Source: a cyanobiont of Ornithocercus magnificus (GTDB lineage: Bacteria > Cyanobacteriota > Cyanobacteriia > PCC-6307 > Cyanobiaceae). From it: DNA of 64,000 bases. The notes beneath the pieces are model-generated. The model ran no database searches. It saw only the letters and a program-made list of their open reading frames with translations, and had not been told where the DNA came from. The DNA lies in assembly GCA_007996965.1 (NCBI GenBank), contig BIMP01000001.1:62001-126000 (forward strand), in the 5' to 3' direction. Numbering within the stretch: position 1 is the first letter of the stretch; every line of letters begins with the position of its first letter. The translations under genes and the position numbers were made by a program. Of the stretch, positions 53,057-64,000 are shown piece after piece.

Positions 53057-53881
53057 TTAGGTTAGCCTGAAAAGTCTACGGGCATTAGCAGTGCTGCTCA
53101 TTGCCACATCCTCGAAGCTCTGACCGCGAAGCTCTGCCACATGAGTAGCTACTGACCTGACAAAAGCAGGTTCATTACGTCTTCCACGGCAAGGCACTGG
53201 CGCGAGAAAGGGGCAATCTGTTTCGATAAGGAGGCGATCCTGCGGTACCTGACGGGCGCAGGCGTGAGTAGGCGCAGCTCTAGGAAAAGTCACTATGCCA
53301 CTGAAGCTAATGTAGAAACCCAGTTCGAGGAAATCGTCCATCTCCTGAGGAGTACCACCCCAACAATGCATTACACCCCGGGGGCAAGTTGCTTCGGCAG
53401 TGCGCTGACGCAACTCGGCTAACATCGGCTCAGCTGCATCTCTGCAATGAATGATTACTGGTAGGTTAAGTTCAATAGCCAGGTCAAGCTGTAACTGCAG
53501 AATAGCTAGCTGCTTGGCAAGATTGGATTCCCGAAACAGATCAAGGCCGAGTTCTCCGATAGCAACTACCCGTGGATCTTCTAGAGCAGCATTACGTAGT
53601 ACCGATACTGTTTTATCTGTCCAGCATCCTATGTTGAGGGGATGTACCCCGACTGAGTAGCTCAACTCGGGGAAACGATTAGCCAATGACCTGATTGCTG
53701 GAATCTCAGATGGTTCAACACAGGCATGGATAAGAGTAGCCACCCCTGCTTCCCGCCAACGGCTCGCTACTTCCTCAAGGTCCTCATTGAAGTCGCGGAA
53801 GACAATGTGACAGTGACTATCAACTAGCTGAGGGGTTAACGCCAAATTAGGAACACGCCTTCCAACCCATTGTGCCACCAA
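53057..53881 (-). CDS. tatD: TatD family metal-dependent hydrolase/DNase
   Basis: A TIM-barrel amidohydrolase-like nuclease. Metal ligands can be read: DSHCH at residue 21, Glu in IGELGLD, His in HCRDA and HCWGG, and Asp in IETDCPFLAPVP. It starts at TTG 53881 or the adjacent GTG. Length 274. TatD proteins degrade damaged DNA or act in quality control. It lies 33 bases after rpsT. Confidence 0.92.
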   Translation of the reverse strand: MVAQWVGRRVPNLALTPQLVDSHCHIVFRDFNEDLEEVASRWREAGVATLIHACVEPSEIPAIRSLANRFPELSYSVGVHPLNIGCWTDKTVSVLRNAALEDPRVVAIGELGLDLFRESNLAKQLAILQLQLDLAIELNLPVIIHCRDAAEPMLAELRQRTAEATCPRGVMHCWGGTPQEMDDFLELGFYISFSGIVTFPRAAPTHACARQVPQDRLLIETDCPFLAPVPCRGRRNEPAFVRSVATHVAELRGQSFEDVAMSSTANARRLFRLT

Positions 53882-53914
53882 TGATGCGGTCCAGAAATGA
53901 GGATGCGGCTGCTA

Positions 53915-54259
<345 letters not shown>

Positions 54260-54396
54260 TCACGCATAGACCCACATTCTCCGTACAGAAGTGGCACTAG
54301 AACTGTACCTGGCGCGATACTGGAGAAATTATTACAAACTCTTTACTCTTTGGATCAGTTCTTACAGTCGGCCTCTGAAACACTGGCCAGACTGAA

Positions 54397-55692
54397 ATGA
54401 TGATCAGGCAGGTCTTAGGTCGCGCGCAAGGGACCCTTGAATTGAGTCGTCTGAAGCGACGTGCAAATCCTGATAGCCAGCAGAAGGCCCAGGCAGTAGT
54501 TGAATCTATCATTGAACAGGTAAGGGCCCAGGGGGACACTGCCCTTATTGATCTTACTGAACGTTTTGATGGTTTTCGTCCAGAGCCCTTGCTAGTACCA
54601 GAAGAAGAGATTGCTTCAGCTTGGCGGGCCTGCCCGTCTAATTTACAACAAGCTCTCAAATTAGCCTATCAGCGCATACAAGACTTTCACCAGCGACAAT
54701 TTCCCACAGATCTAGTAGTAGATGGTTCATATGGGGAAAAACTAAGCCGGCGCTGGAGGCCAGTCAAACGTGCTGGTCTCTACATTCCGGGAGGCCGGGC
54801 TGCTTACCCTAGCACTGTACTAATGAATGCTGTGCCAGCGAGAGTTGCTGGAGTTGAGCAGATTACAATGGCAACGCCAGCCAGTTCAGATGGGCATGTT
54901 AACTCTACAGTTTTGGCTGCTGCTTACCTAGCTGGGATCGACGAAGTAATACGAGTTGGGGGAGCGCAGGCAGTGGCAGCTCTTGCCTATGGCACAGAAT
55001 CTGTACCACAAGTTGATGTGATCAGTGGTCCCGGCAATATTTATGTAACCCTAGCTAAAAAAGCTGTATATGGGTTAGTAGGTATTGACTCACTTGCTGG
55101 ACCGAGTGAAGTACTAGTTATCGCCGATCACACTGCATATGTAGAGCAAGTAGCTAGTGACCTTCTGGCCCAAGCAGAGCATGACCCACTAGCTTCAGCT
55201 ATCCTACTTACAACTAACTCCAGATTAGCTGAGACTTTGCCTAATTGTATAGAGGCTCAGCTAAGAGGGCATCCTCGGGAAACAATCTGCCGGGATTCTC
55301 TGCATAACTGGGGTCTAGTCGTTCTTTGTGAAAGCCTTGAGGACTGCGTTTATCTTAGTGATAGCTTCGCCCCTGAGCATCTCGAGCTTTTAGTAGAGGA
55401 ACCTCACTCCTTAGCTGATCTTATCCAACATGCGGGGGCTATCTTTATTGGTCCCTGGACTCCAGAAGCTGTCGGAGATTATCTAGCTGGCCCAAACCAT
55501 ACTTTGCCGACCTGCGGCACTGCACGGTACAGTAGTGCTCTCTGCGTGGAGACTTTTCTACACCACACTTCACTGGTCGAGTTCAACTTTACCGCTTTGA
55601 AGGCAACTAGTAGTGCTGTCTCAGTACTCGCTAGTAGTGAGGGATTATACAGTCATGCACAATCAGTTCAAATCAGATTGAATTCCTTATAA
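54397..55692 (+). CDS. hisD: histidinol dehydrogenase
   Basis: The last enzyme of histidine synthesis, zinc-dependent, NAD-linked. [33 protein letters not shown] and [13 protein letters not shown] are family motifs, and [10 protein letters not shown] and [14 protein letters not shown] supply further active-site residues. Length 431. It converges with rpiA across 27 bases. Confidence 0.96.
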   Translation: MMIRQVLGRAQGTLELSRLKRRANPDSQQKAQAVVESIIEQVRAQGDTALIDLTERFDGFRPEPLLVPEEEIASAWRACPSNLQQALKLAYQRIQDFHQRQFPTDLVVDGSYGEKLSRRWRPVKRAGLYIPGGRAAYPSTVLMNAVPARVAGVEQITMATPASSDGHVNSTVLAAAYLAGIDEVIRVGGAQAVAALAYGTESVPQVDVISGPGNIYVTLAKKAVYGLVGIDSLAGPSEVLVIADHTAYVEQVASDLLAQAEHDPLASAILLTTNSRLAETLPNCIEAQLRGHPRETICRDSLHNWGLVVLCESLEDCVYLSDSFAPEHLELLVEEPHSLADLIQHAGAIFIGPWTPEAVGDYLAGPNHTLPTCGTARYSSALCVETFLHHTSLVEFNFTALKATSSAVSVLASSEGLYSHAQSVQIRLNSL

Positions 55693-55719
55693 GTACTAAG
55701 GCTATAGACCAGACATAGC

Positions 55720-56442
55720 TCATTGCCGTTTTTGCAAGTGACGTACTCTAGCAGTGCCATTGCTTATTTCACCAACTAGAACTTCATCAGCCAGATTGAC
55801 AAACAAACCGTTTTCGAGTACTCCGGGGATGTTATTAATACGACGTTCTAAACTCTCAGGATCTCTAATGCCGCCTTTTATGCGCACGTCAAGTACAAGA
55901 TTACCTTGATCAGTTACCAGAGGACCAGCCTTGCGGGCGGCCATACGGAGCTCTACCTTCTCTCCACCAATGGATTGCAGGCAGTTCTGTACCTGGCGCC
56001 AAGCACCTGGTAATACCTCAACTGGAAGCAGAAATTCGAGATTGAGACATTCGACGAGCTTTGTAGAGTCAACTACGACAGTGAAGTGGTCAGCGCGACA
56101 AGCAACTAGTTTTTCTCGGACGTGGCAAGCTCCACCCCCTTTGATTAGCTGAAACGAAGGATCAACTTCATCAGCTCCATCAATTGCAAGATCAATTTGA
56201 TTTACAGCGTTGAGACTAAGTAGAGGGATGCCAACGTCAGCGGCGATTACCTCGCTCTGAAATGAGGTAGTAACGCCTACGATATCGTGTAATTTACCAG
56301 AGGCAAGCTTAGATCCAAGACCCTGAATCATAAGAGCGGCAGTAGAGCCGGAACCAAGACCAACCACCATGCCATCGCGGATCTGGTTGACTGCAGCCGT
56401 TGCGACTGCTTGCTTCATTTGAGTTTGTAGATCCACGGCCAT
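55720..56442 (-). CDS. rpiA: ribose-5-phosphate isomerase A
   Basis: Interconverts ribose 5-phosphate and ribulose 5-phosphate in the Calvin and pentose phosphate cycles. [25 protein letters not shown] and [14 protein letters not shown] are the signature segments, and Asp, Glu and Lys of these form the active site. Length 240. It follows htrA on the same strand, 48 bases downstream. Confidence 0.96.
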   Translation of the reverse strand: MAVDLQTQMKQAVATAAVNQIRDGMVVGLGSGSTAALMIQGLGSKLASGKLHDIVGVTTSFQSEVIAADVGIPLLSLNAVNQIDLAIDGADEVDPSFQLIKGGGACHVREKLVACRADHFTVVVDSTKLVECLNLEFLLPVEVLPGAWRQVQNCLQSIGGEKVELRMAARKAGPLVTDQGNLVLDVRIKGGIRDPESLERRINNIPGVLENGLFVNLADEVLVGEISNGTARVRHLQKRQ

Positions 56443-56490
56443 GGTTTAGTTGCGCCGAACATTGGACAGAAGGACCGTAGCAAGGGAGTT

Positions 56491-58180
<1,690 letters not shown>

Positions 58181-58648
58181 TTGGTTCACCCCCCCCTTCC
58201 GGAACTCCATGCCCTAGCAGCCCGAATCGCTGAAATGCATGGCTTTCAGCTACGCGACATTCAACTTCTCACTTACCTTAATAAACTGACCGTGCAGATC
58301 CAAATCCAACATCAGGGAGGTGATGGTCTCACCCTAAATGATTGTGCTGCTTTTAGTGCTCCCATGGGTGAGGCCATTGAAGCATCAGGCGTGCTCACTG
58401 AGGCATATACCCTAGAGATCAGCAGTCCTGGTATCAGTGATTTGCTTCAGACCGATCAGGATTTCAAGACCTTCCGAGGCTTCCCAGTTTCAGTAATTTT
58501 CTGCGGTGCCGATAGCGTTGAACAGGTGGCAACAGGTTTGCTGCTAGAACGATCGGATAATCATCTGCGACTTAACATGCGCGGCCTAGTTAGACACATC
58601 CCCAGAGACAAAGTCCTCTCAGTCAGTTTGACTAAACTCACTGGTTGA
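58181..58648 (+). CDS. rimP: ribosome maturation factor RimP
   Basis: A 155-residue factor for 30S assembly. LHALAARIAEMHGFQLRDIQLL, GLTLNDCAAFSAPMGEAIEASG and YTLEISSPGISDLL are family motifs. It starts at a TTG, followed within the first codons by a run of eight C (58189-58196), a slippage-prone tract. It precedes nusA by 64 bases, the universal rimP-nusA order. Confidence 0.93.
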   Translation: MVHPPLPELHALAARIAEMHGFQLRDIQLLTYLNKLTVQIQIQHQGGDGLTLNDCAAFSAPMGEAIEASGVLTEAYTLEISSPGISDLLQTDQDFKTFRGFPVSVIFCGADSVEQVATGLLLERSDNHLRLNMRGLVRHIPRDKVLSVSLTKLTG

Positions 58649-58712
58649 CAGTGCCTTAGTACTCACCCCACGAGCAGTCTCCTGTTCCAATTCTCTTCAA
58701 CGCCAGCCCACC

Positions 58713-60122
58713 ATGGCCCTAGTTCTTCTCCCAGGCCTCAACAATCTTATCGACGATATTAGTGAGGAGAAAAAACTCCCGTCTCAGGTAGTGCAGGCTG
58801 CTCTCCGGGAAGCCCTGCTTAAGGGATATGAGCGTTACAGAAAAACCCTCTATTTAGGAGTAAGTGAAGATCCCTTCGACGAAGAATACTTTAGCAACTT
58901 TGACGTTGGTCTTGATCTGGACGAAGAAGGATATCGAGTCCTCGCAAGTAAGATTATCGTAGAAGAAGTAGAAAGCGAAGATCACCAGATCTCCCTTGAA
59001 GAGGTAATGCAGGTAGCAGAAGATGCCCAAATTGGCGATACTGTTGTTCTTGACGTAACACCTGAAAAGGAAGAGTTTGGTCGTATGGCAGCGGCTACCA
59101 CCAAGCAAGTTCTGGCTCAGAAGTTACGTGATCAGCAACGCCGGATGATCCAGGAGGAATTTGCTGATCTTGAAGATCCTGTTCTTACAGCAAGAGTTAT
59201 CCGCTTTGAGCGCCAGTCGGTAATCATGGCAGTGAGCTCAGGTCTTGGCCGCCCTGATGTAGAGGCCGAACTACCAAGACGGGATCAACTTCCAAATGAT
59301 AATTATAGAGCTAATGCCACTTTCAAAGTCTTCTTAAGAGAAGTTAGTGAAGTGCCTCGCCGTGGACCACAGCTATTTGTAAGCCGAGCAAATGCCGGCC
59401 TTGTTGTCTACTTGTTTGAGAATGAAGTTCCAGAAATACAAGAGGGCTCAGTCCGCATCGTGGCTGTGGCACGTGAGGCTAACCCACCGTCTCGCTCAGT
59501 AGGGCCTCGCACAAAGGTCGCTGTTGACAGCATTGAACGTGAGGTGGATCCTGTGGGTGCATGTATTGGCGCTCGAGGATCTCGAATCCAGCAAGTGGTT
59601 AATGAGCTACGTGGAGAGAAAATCGATGTAATTCGCTGGTCACCAGAGCCAGGCCAGTACATTGCCAACTCTCTGAGCCCAGCTCGTGTAGAAACGGTAC
59701 GTTTAGTCGATCCCGAGGGACAGCATGCCCACGTACTTGTTCCCCCTGACCAACTCAGCCTTGCTATCGGTCGCGAAGGACAGAACGTTAGGTTGGCAGC
59801 CCGCCTAACTGGTTGGAGAATTGACATCAAGAATTCTCAAGAGTACAACCAAGCACGGGAGGATGCTGTCGTAGCTGACCTGATTACGCAGCGAGAGCAA
59901 GAAGAGGCTCTGCAACGAGAAGCTGAGGAACGCCTTGCGGCCGAACAGACGGCTCGTGCGGAGGAAGATGCCCGCTTGCGGGAGCTCTACCCCCTGCCAG
60001 AAGATGAAATGGAGGAAGGTACCGATAGTCAGGAAAGGATTAGTGAATCTGAGTTGATCACAGCTGATAAAAAGCCCGGTGCCGGGGTAAAACCCTTAGT
60101 AGGTGAGGACAGAACTCCATGA
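58713..60122 (+). CDS. nusA: transcription termination/antitermination factor NusA
   Basis: A 469-residue RNA polymerase-binding factor. The N-terminal domain (ISEEKKLPSQVVQAALREALLKGYERY) is followed by an S1 domain (about 130-200) and two KH domains (VGACIGARGSRIQQVVNEL near 280 and LAIGREGQNVRLAARLTGW near 350). The C-terminal 85 residues are Glu-rich coiled coil. It overlaps the next gene by four bases. Confidence 0.96.
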   Translation: MALVLLPGLNNLIDDISEEKKLPSQVVQAALREALLKGYERYRKTLYLGVSEDPFDEEYFSNFDVGLDLDEEGYRVLASKIIVEEVESEDHQISLEEVMQVAEDAQIGDTVVLDVTPEKEEFGRMAAATTKQVLAQKLRDQQRRMIQEEFADLEDPVLTARVIRFERQSVIMAVSSGLGRPDVEAELPRRDQLPNDNYRANATFKVFLREVSEVPRRGPQLFVSRANAGLVVYLFENEVPEIQEGSVRIVAVAREANPPSRSVGPRTKVAVDSIEREVDPVGACIGARGSRIQQVVNELRGEKIDVIRWSPEPGQYIANSLSPARVETVRLVDPEGQHAHVLVPPDQLSLAIGREGQNVRLAARLTGWRIDIKNSQEYNQAREDAVVADLITQREQEEALQREAEERLAAEQTARAEEDARLRELYPLPEDEMEEGTDSQERISESELITADKKPGAGVKPLVGEDRTP

Positions 60123-60388
60123 GCAAGGCTATTGTTATGCGTCGTTGCATCGCCTGTAAAAAGCTGCTGAGCCGTCAGCATCTCTGGCGAGTAGTCCGTG
60201 ATCACCAAAATGGGATTCAGTTGGATGATGGTATGGGCCGGTCAGCATACCTCTGCCCGAATGGGCCCTGCCTCGAGGAAGCGCGTCGCCGCAAGAGACT
60301 TCAGAAAGCCTTGCGATGTCAGGTTCCTGAAGATGTGGTAGCTCTACTACAGCAACGTTTGAACTCTTCCCGACGATACGGACGCTGA
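60119..60388 (+). CDS. rnpM: YlxR/RnpM family RNA-binding protein
   Basis: An 89-residue DUF448 protein: RRCIACKKLLSRQHLWRVVR and GMGRSAYLCPNGPCLEEARRRKRL. Members lie between nusA and infB in many bacteria; the B. subtilis protein has been linked to modulating RNase P. ATGA overlap with nusA. Cysteines in CIAC and CPNGPC may bind a metal. Confidence 0.92.
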   Translation: MSKAIVMRRCIACKKLLSRQHLWRVVRDHQNGIQLDDGMGRSAYLCPNGPCLEEARRRKRLQKALRCQVPEDVVALLQQRLNSSRRYGR

Positions 60389-60466
60389 GGCAAGATGAAT
60401 ACTGGACTCTGCTCCATGCAGTGTCCTGAGGCACGGATACGTGCGCGGATCGATTGGGAGACCTGA

Positions 60467-63400
60467 ATGACCAGCAGCGGCAAAGTCAGAATCTATGAGC
60501 TGTCTAGGGATCTCGGCCTAGAGAATAAGGACGTGCTCGATGCTGCTGAACGACTTTCGATCACAGCAAAGAGCCATAGCAGCTCAATCAGCGATGATGA
60601 AGCTCGCCGGATCCGCGGATTGCTAACGACGGATTCGTCTTCTAGCGGAGCTTCTACAGCGAATAGGCCCAAGCCGCCTACTGGAGAAGCGATTCTGTCA
60701 GTTAAGAAAACGAGTTCACCCCAGGAACAGGCGCCAGTTTCCTCTAAGGGAAGACCTACTGCGGTACCACCGATACCGCCAGTTCGGCCTGCTCCAGTAC
60801 GTTCGGTACAACCCAACAGGCCACCTGAGGCGGGCCGTTCACCCAAGATTGCCAGCACGGCACAGCAGTCAAAACTTACCCAGCCCGTACGACCTTCGCC
60901 GAGGGAGGCCGGGGCACTGAGTCGCAGTAAGAGTCCTTCCCCTCCTCTATCCCCATCCCCACGACCTACGCCCCGAGCACCACAAGGTCGCACTCCTGCT
61001 TCCCCCAGTCAATCGCCACGTCCACCAGTTAGCAGACCGCCCTCTGTCCCCTCACCTAAGCTGGCAGGAAAGCCAACGCCAGGCCCTCGAGCTATTGTGC
61101 GACCCTCCTCTATGCCCGAGCGCCCTAACGCATCTGGGCAAAGGCCAGTAGCACCAAAACAGAGGCAAGCTCCACGTCCGCGGATAGTACGTCCACAATC
61201 GGGCGACGTCTTGCCTGGTACCTCTTCTTCAAGCCTGAGCTCACAGCAGCAAGGGCGCACTGGGGCCTCACCACAACGCCCAATTTCACGGCCTGAAATA
61301 GTCGTTCGTCCACAGCAGCCTAAGCGCCCGGTTTCTCCTCCATCGCGACCCACTAGTACCAGCCCTGGGTCCCAGCGGCCAGGATACGCTCCACGTCCTA
61401 CTACCGGGTCAAATCAGCGCAATATTCCAGCGCCGCAACGTCAGACTGACCTTCAACGACCCGCTAGTCGCTCTGGTCAACTCCGTCCAGGATCTGGAAC
61501 GCTAGAGCTGGTTGGAAAGCCGATCCGACGGGACAGCACTAACCGAGATCCAGGTGTTACCAGGCTTGGGAGTGGTGGGGGCTTATCGCGGCCTGGTATG
61601 CGCAAGCCAGTGGCTCCTAGCGAGCTAATGCAGCTTCAAAAACCAATGGGTCGCCCAGGCGTAGCACCGCCCCGTCGTCCTGATGGGTCAACTGTGGTAG
61701 GCAAGCGCAGTGATGCCGCCGTAGCTATACCTCCTGTCGCACGTCCAACGGCGCCGCAGCCTCCGTCACCACCTCGACGGCCGGGATACCGGCAGGTACC
61801 TGGCATGCGTCGTCCCGGACGTCCAGACTGGGATGACAGTGCCAAGCTAGAGGCTCTACGCAACCGCTCGCCACAGAAGCAGCGCCAGAAAGTACACATC
61901 ATTGGTGAAAATGATGATGCTTTAGCTGCTCAGACTGGTGGCTATGCTGGTGAGCAGCAAAACCAAGTCCTCTCTGCAAGTTTAGCGCGGCCAGCAAAGC
62001 CAAAGTCCCAGCGCCGGACTACTCCGAAACCTGTAGCCGCGATGCGTAAGCGGAAGAAGGAAACTACACGCCAGCGTCAGCGTCGTCGAGCTATGGAACT
62101 TCGTGCTGCCCGCGAGGCGAAGCAAGTACGCCCTGAAATGTTGATTGTTCCTGAGGACAACCTCACGGTACAAGAACTAGCAGACATGCTGAGCATAGAA
62201 AGCTCAGAGATCATCAAGTCCCTTTTCTTTAAGGGAATTATCGCTACTGTCACTCAGAGCCTTGATCTACCGACTATCGAGACAGTTGCTGAGGAATTTG
62301 GAGTACCTGTACTTCAAGATGATGTTGAGGAAGCGGCTAAGAAAACTGTTGAGATGATCGGCGAAGAAGACATTGGTCACCTAATTCGCAGACCGCCCGT
62401 CGTCACTGTGATGGGTCACGTAGATCACGGCAAAACTAGTTTGCTAGACGCCATTCGTAAAGCTAGAGTCGCTGCTGGTGAGGCTGGCGGGATTACACAG
62501 CACATAGGCGCTTATCAAGTGCACATTGAGCATGGTGGAGAGCCCCGACGCATTACCTTCCTTGACACACCAGGTCATGCAGCTTTCACGGCCATGCGTG
62601 CTCGAGGTACCAAGGTGACTGATATAGCAGTCCTCGTTGTTGCAGCTGATGATGGTGTACGTCCGCAGACCCTAGAAGCCATCAGTCATGCTAGAGCTGC
62701 TGAAGTGCCAATTGTGGTAGCAATTAATAAAGTCGATAAGGAGGGAGCATCCCCAGATCGGGTTAAGCAAGAATTATCGGAGCAAAATCTGCTTGCTGAG
62801 GAATGGGGAGGCGATGTTGTAATGGTGCCAGTAAGTGCTATCAAGAGCGAGAACATTGACAAGTTGCTCGAGATGATCTTGTTGGTAACTGAGGTTGAAG
62901 ACCTACAGGCAAATCCAGATCGTCTTGCCAAGGGTACTGTAATCGAAGCACATCTAGATAAGGCAAAAGGGCCGGTAGCTACGCTACTTGTCCAAAATGG
63001 CACTCTTCGTACTAGCGATGTGGTTGCTGCAGGACCAGTGCTTGGAAAAGTGCGAGCTATGGTCGATGATGGGGGGCATAGAGTTAAAGAAGCAGGTCCA
63101 TCCTGTGCAGTTGAGGCACTCGGCTTTAGCGAGGTTCCAACTGCAGGTGATGAGTTCGAGGTCTACCCAGATGAAAAATCGGCACGTGCAGTAGTAGGAG
63201 ACCGTGCCTCTGATGCGCGCGCAATCCGCCTTGCGCAACAGATGGCATCACGCCGCGTTTCGCTTGCCGCTATCTCAGGTCAAGCAAGCGAGGGTGAGCT
63301 TAAAGAGCTGAATCTAATTCTGAAAGCTGATGTGCAAGGTAGCGTAGAGGCGATCCTCGGCTCTCTTGAGCAACTTCCAAAGGATGAAGTTCAAGTGCGG

Positions 63401-63916
63401 GTATTGTTATCAGCTCCAGGGGAAATAACTGAAACAGATGTTGATCTGGCTGCTGCATCAGGTGCCGTGATTATTGGCTTTAATACCTCTATGGCCTCTG
63501 GAGCTAAGCGCGCTGCTGACGCAACTGGAGTAGATGTAAGGGAATATGAGGTCATCTATAAGCTGCTAGAAGATATACAGATGGCTATGGAGGGCTTGCT
63601 AGAGCCTGAACTAGTTCAAGAGCTACTCGGCGAAGCCGAGGTGCGAGCTGTTTTCACTATTGGAAAAAGTGCAGTAGCAGGATGCTATGTTACAGCTGGT
63701 AAGTTGCAGCGTAATTGCAAGGTTCGGGTAAATCGAGGGAGAGAGGTGGTATTCACAGGTGATCTTGACTCACTGCGCCGCAACAAAGATGATGTCAAGG
63801 AGATTGCAACTGGCTTTGAATGTGGAGTTGGCTGTGATCGCTTTGCTAACTGGGAAGAGGGTGACAAGATCGAGGCTTATAAGATGGTTACTCAGCGTCG
63901 CAAGCTCAGCACGTGA
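60467..63916 (+). CDS. infB: translation initiation factor IF-2
   Basis: The GTPase that places initiator tRNA on the ribosome. The G domain begins around residue 645: GHVDHGKT at 650-657, DTPGHAAFT, and NKVDKEG near 755. The C-terminal domains II, III and the C1/C2 fMet-tRNA binding module follow to 1149. Residues ~50-500 are a low-complexity Pro/Arg/Ser/Gln-rich stretch, typical of cyanobacterial IF-2 and very long here. Between them lies a basic helical region and an IF2-N domain ([19 protein letters not shown]). Confidence 0.97.
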   Translation: MTSSGKVRIYELSRDLGLENKDVLDAAERLSITAKSHSSSISDDEARRIRGLLTTDSSSSGASTANRPKPPTGEAILSVKKTSSPQEQAPVSSKGRPTAVPPIPPVRPAPVRSVQPNRPPEAGRSPKIASTAQQSKLTQPVRPSPREAGALSRSKSPSPPLSPSPRPTPRAPQGRTPASPSQSPRPPVSRPPSVPSPKLAGKPTPGPRAIVRPSSMPERPNASGQRPVAPKQRQAPRPRIVRPQSGDVLPGTSSSSLSSQQQGRTGASPQRPISRPEIVVRPQQPKRPVSPPSRPTSTSPGSQRPGYAPRPTTGSNQRNIPAPQRQTDLQRPASRSGQLRPGSGTLELVGKPIRRDSTNRDPGVTRLGSGGGLSRPGMRKPVAPSELMQLQKPMGRPGVAPPRRPDGSTVVGKRSDAAVAIPPVARPTAPQPPSPPRRPGYRQVPGMRRPGRPDWDDSAKLEALRNRSPQKQRQKVHIIGENDDALAAQTGGYAGEQQNQVLSASLARPAKPKSQRRTTPKPVAAMRKRKKETTRQRQRRRAMELRAAREAKQVRPEMLIVPEDNLTVQELADMLSIESSEIIKSLFFKGIIATVTQSLDLPTIETVAEEFGVPVLQDDVEEAAKKTVEMIGEEDIGHLIRRPPVVTVMGHVDHGKTSLLDAIRKARVAAGEAGGITQHIGAYQVHIEHGGEPRRITFLDTPGHAAFTAMRARGTKVTDIAVLVVAADDGVRPQTLEAISHARAAEVPIVVAINKVDKEGASPDRVKQELSEQNLLAEEWGGDVVMVPVSAIKSENIDKLLEMILLVTEVEDLQANPDRLAKGTVIEAHLDKAKGPVATLLVQNGTLRTSDVVAAGPVLGKVRAMVDDGGHRVKEAGPSCAVEALGFSEVPTAGDEFEVYPDEKSARAVVGDRASDARAIRLAQQMASRRVSLAAISGQASEGELKELNLILKADVQGSVEAILGSLEQLPKDEVQVRVLLSAPGEITETDVDLAAASGAVIIGFNTSMASGAKRAADATGVDVREYEVIYKLLEDIQMAMEGLLEPELVQELLGEAEVRAVFTIGKSAVAGCYVTAGKLQRNCKVRVNRGREVVFTGDLDSLRRNKDDVKEIATGFECGVGCDRFANWEEGDKIEAYKMVTQRRKLST

Positions 63917-63938
63917 TCACGCGTGCTGAGCCACTCTT

Positions 63939-64000
63939 ATGGATTCAGCTCCTCTCGCTTGGGGTGATACCTCTGGAGATGCAGTTAATCCGCTTATTCC
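63939..64000 (+). CDS. start of an unidentified gene (partial)
   Basis: An ATG 22 bases after infB opens a frame MDSAPLAWGDTSGDAVNPLI that runs to the window end. Only 20 residues are visible, too few for a family. A DUF3493-type membrane protein is a guess only. Confidence 0.35.
   Translation, partial: MDSAPLAWGDTSGDAVNPLI

Overview
The window is a housekeeping stretch of a cyanobacterial chromosome. Allophycocyanin genes (apcE, apcA, apcB, apcC), a split RNA polymerase beta' (rpoC1 and rpoC2), an F0F1 ATPase with both b and b' subunits, a high-light-inducible protein and the cyanobacterial/plastid families Ycf35 and Ycf65 all point there. A picocyanobacterial BioK-type esterase in the biotin cluster and the atp-apc gene neighbourhood suggest the marine Synechococcus/Cyanobium lineage. 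No rRNA, tRNA, insertion sequence, phage gene or CRISPR array was seen. By eye the base composition is intermediate. Many 3' ends overlap while some promoter regions run to several hundred bases, so a moderately reduced genome is possible but not shown.

Layout: 1-941 the end of atpD and atpC; 1260-4011 ycf65, a HAD hydrolase and pepP; 4065-9891 a tight run of a DUF21/CBS membrane protein, a DUF697 GTPase, nadD and nadE, then ald; 9888-17359 (minus) the main atp operon (atp1, a, c, b', b, delta, alpha, gamma) continuing into a tiny ORF, a [2Fe-2S] ferredoxin, a 71-residue protein and a DUF3326 protein. At 18175-22666 lies the phycobilisome core cluster, followed by ftsW, ccdA and ccsB (c-type cytochrome assembly), queF, glnB, tlyA, purB and a Ski2-like helicase.

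From 32670 to 36816 is a biotin cluster (bioF, bioK, bioD, bioA). Then come a J-domain membrane protein, rsmG, a minus-strand cluster (small membrane protein, HEAT protein, DUF2997, Ycf35, 4Fe-4S ferredoxin, aldo/keto reductase), rlmN with hli, the rpoB-rpoC1-rpoC2 operon, tatD, rpsT, hisD, rpiA, an HtrA protease, and finally the rimP-nusA-rnpM-infB translation/transcription operon.

No obviously exotic system is present. The observations most worth a second look are: hairpins flanking the ATP synthase c-subunit gene, hairpins ahead of apcE, apcA, glnB and bioA, the uncharacterised Ycf35/DUF2997/ferredoxin/oxidoreductase cluster, three very small genes (11532-11663, 41655-41780, 43195-43347), and two genes whose reading frames lack a plausible standard start codon.
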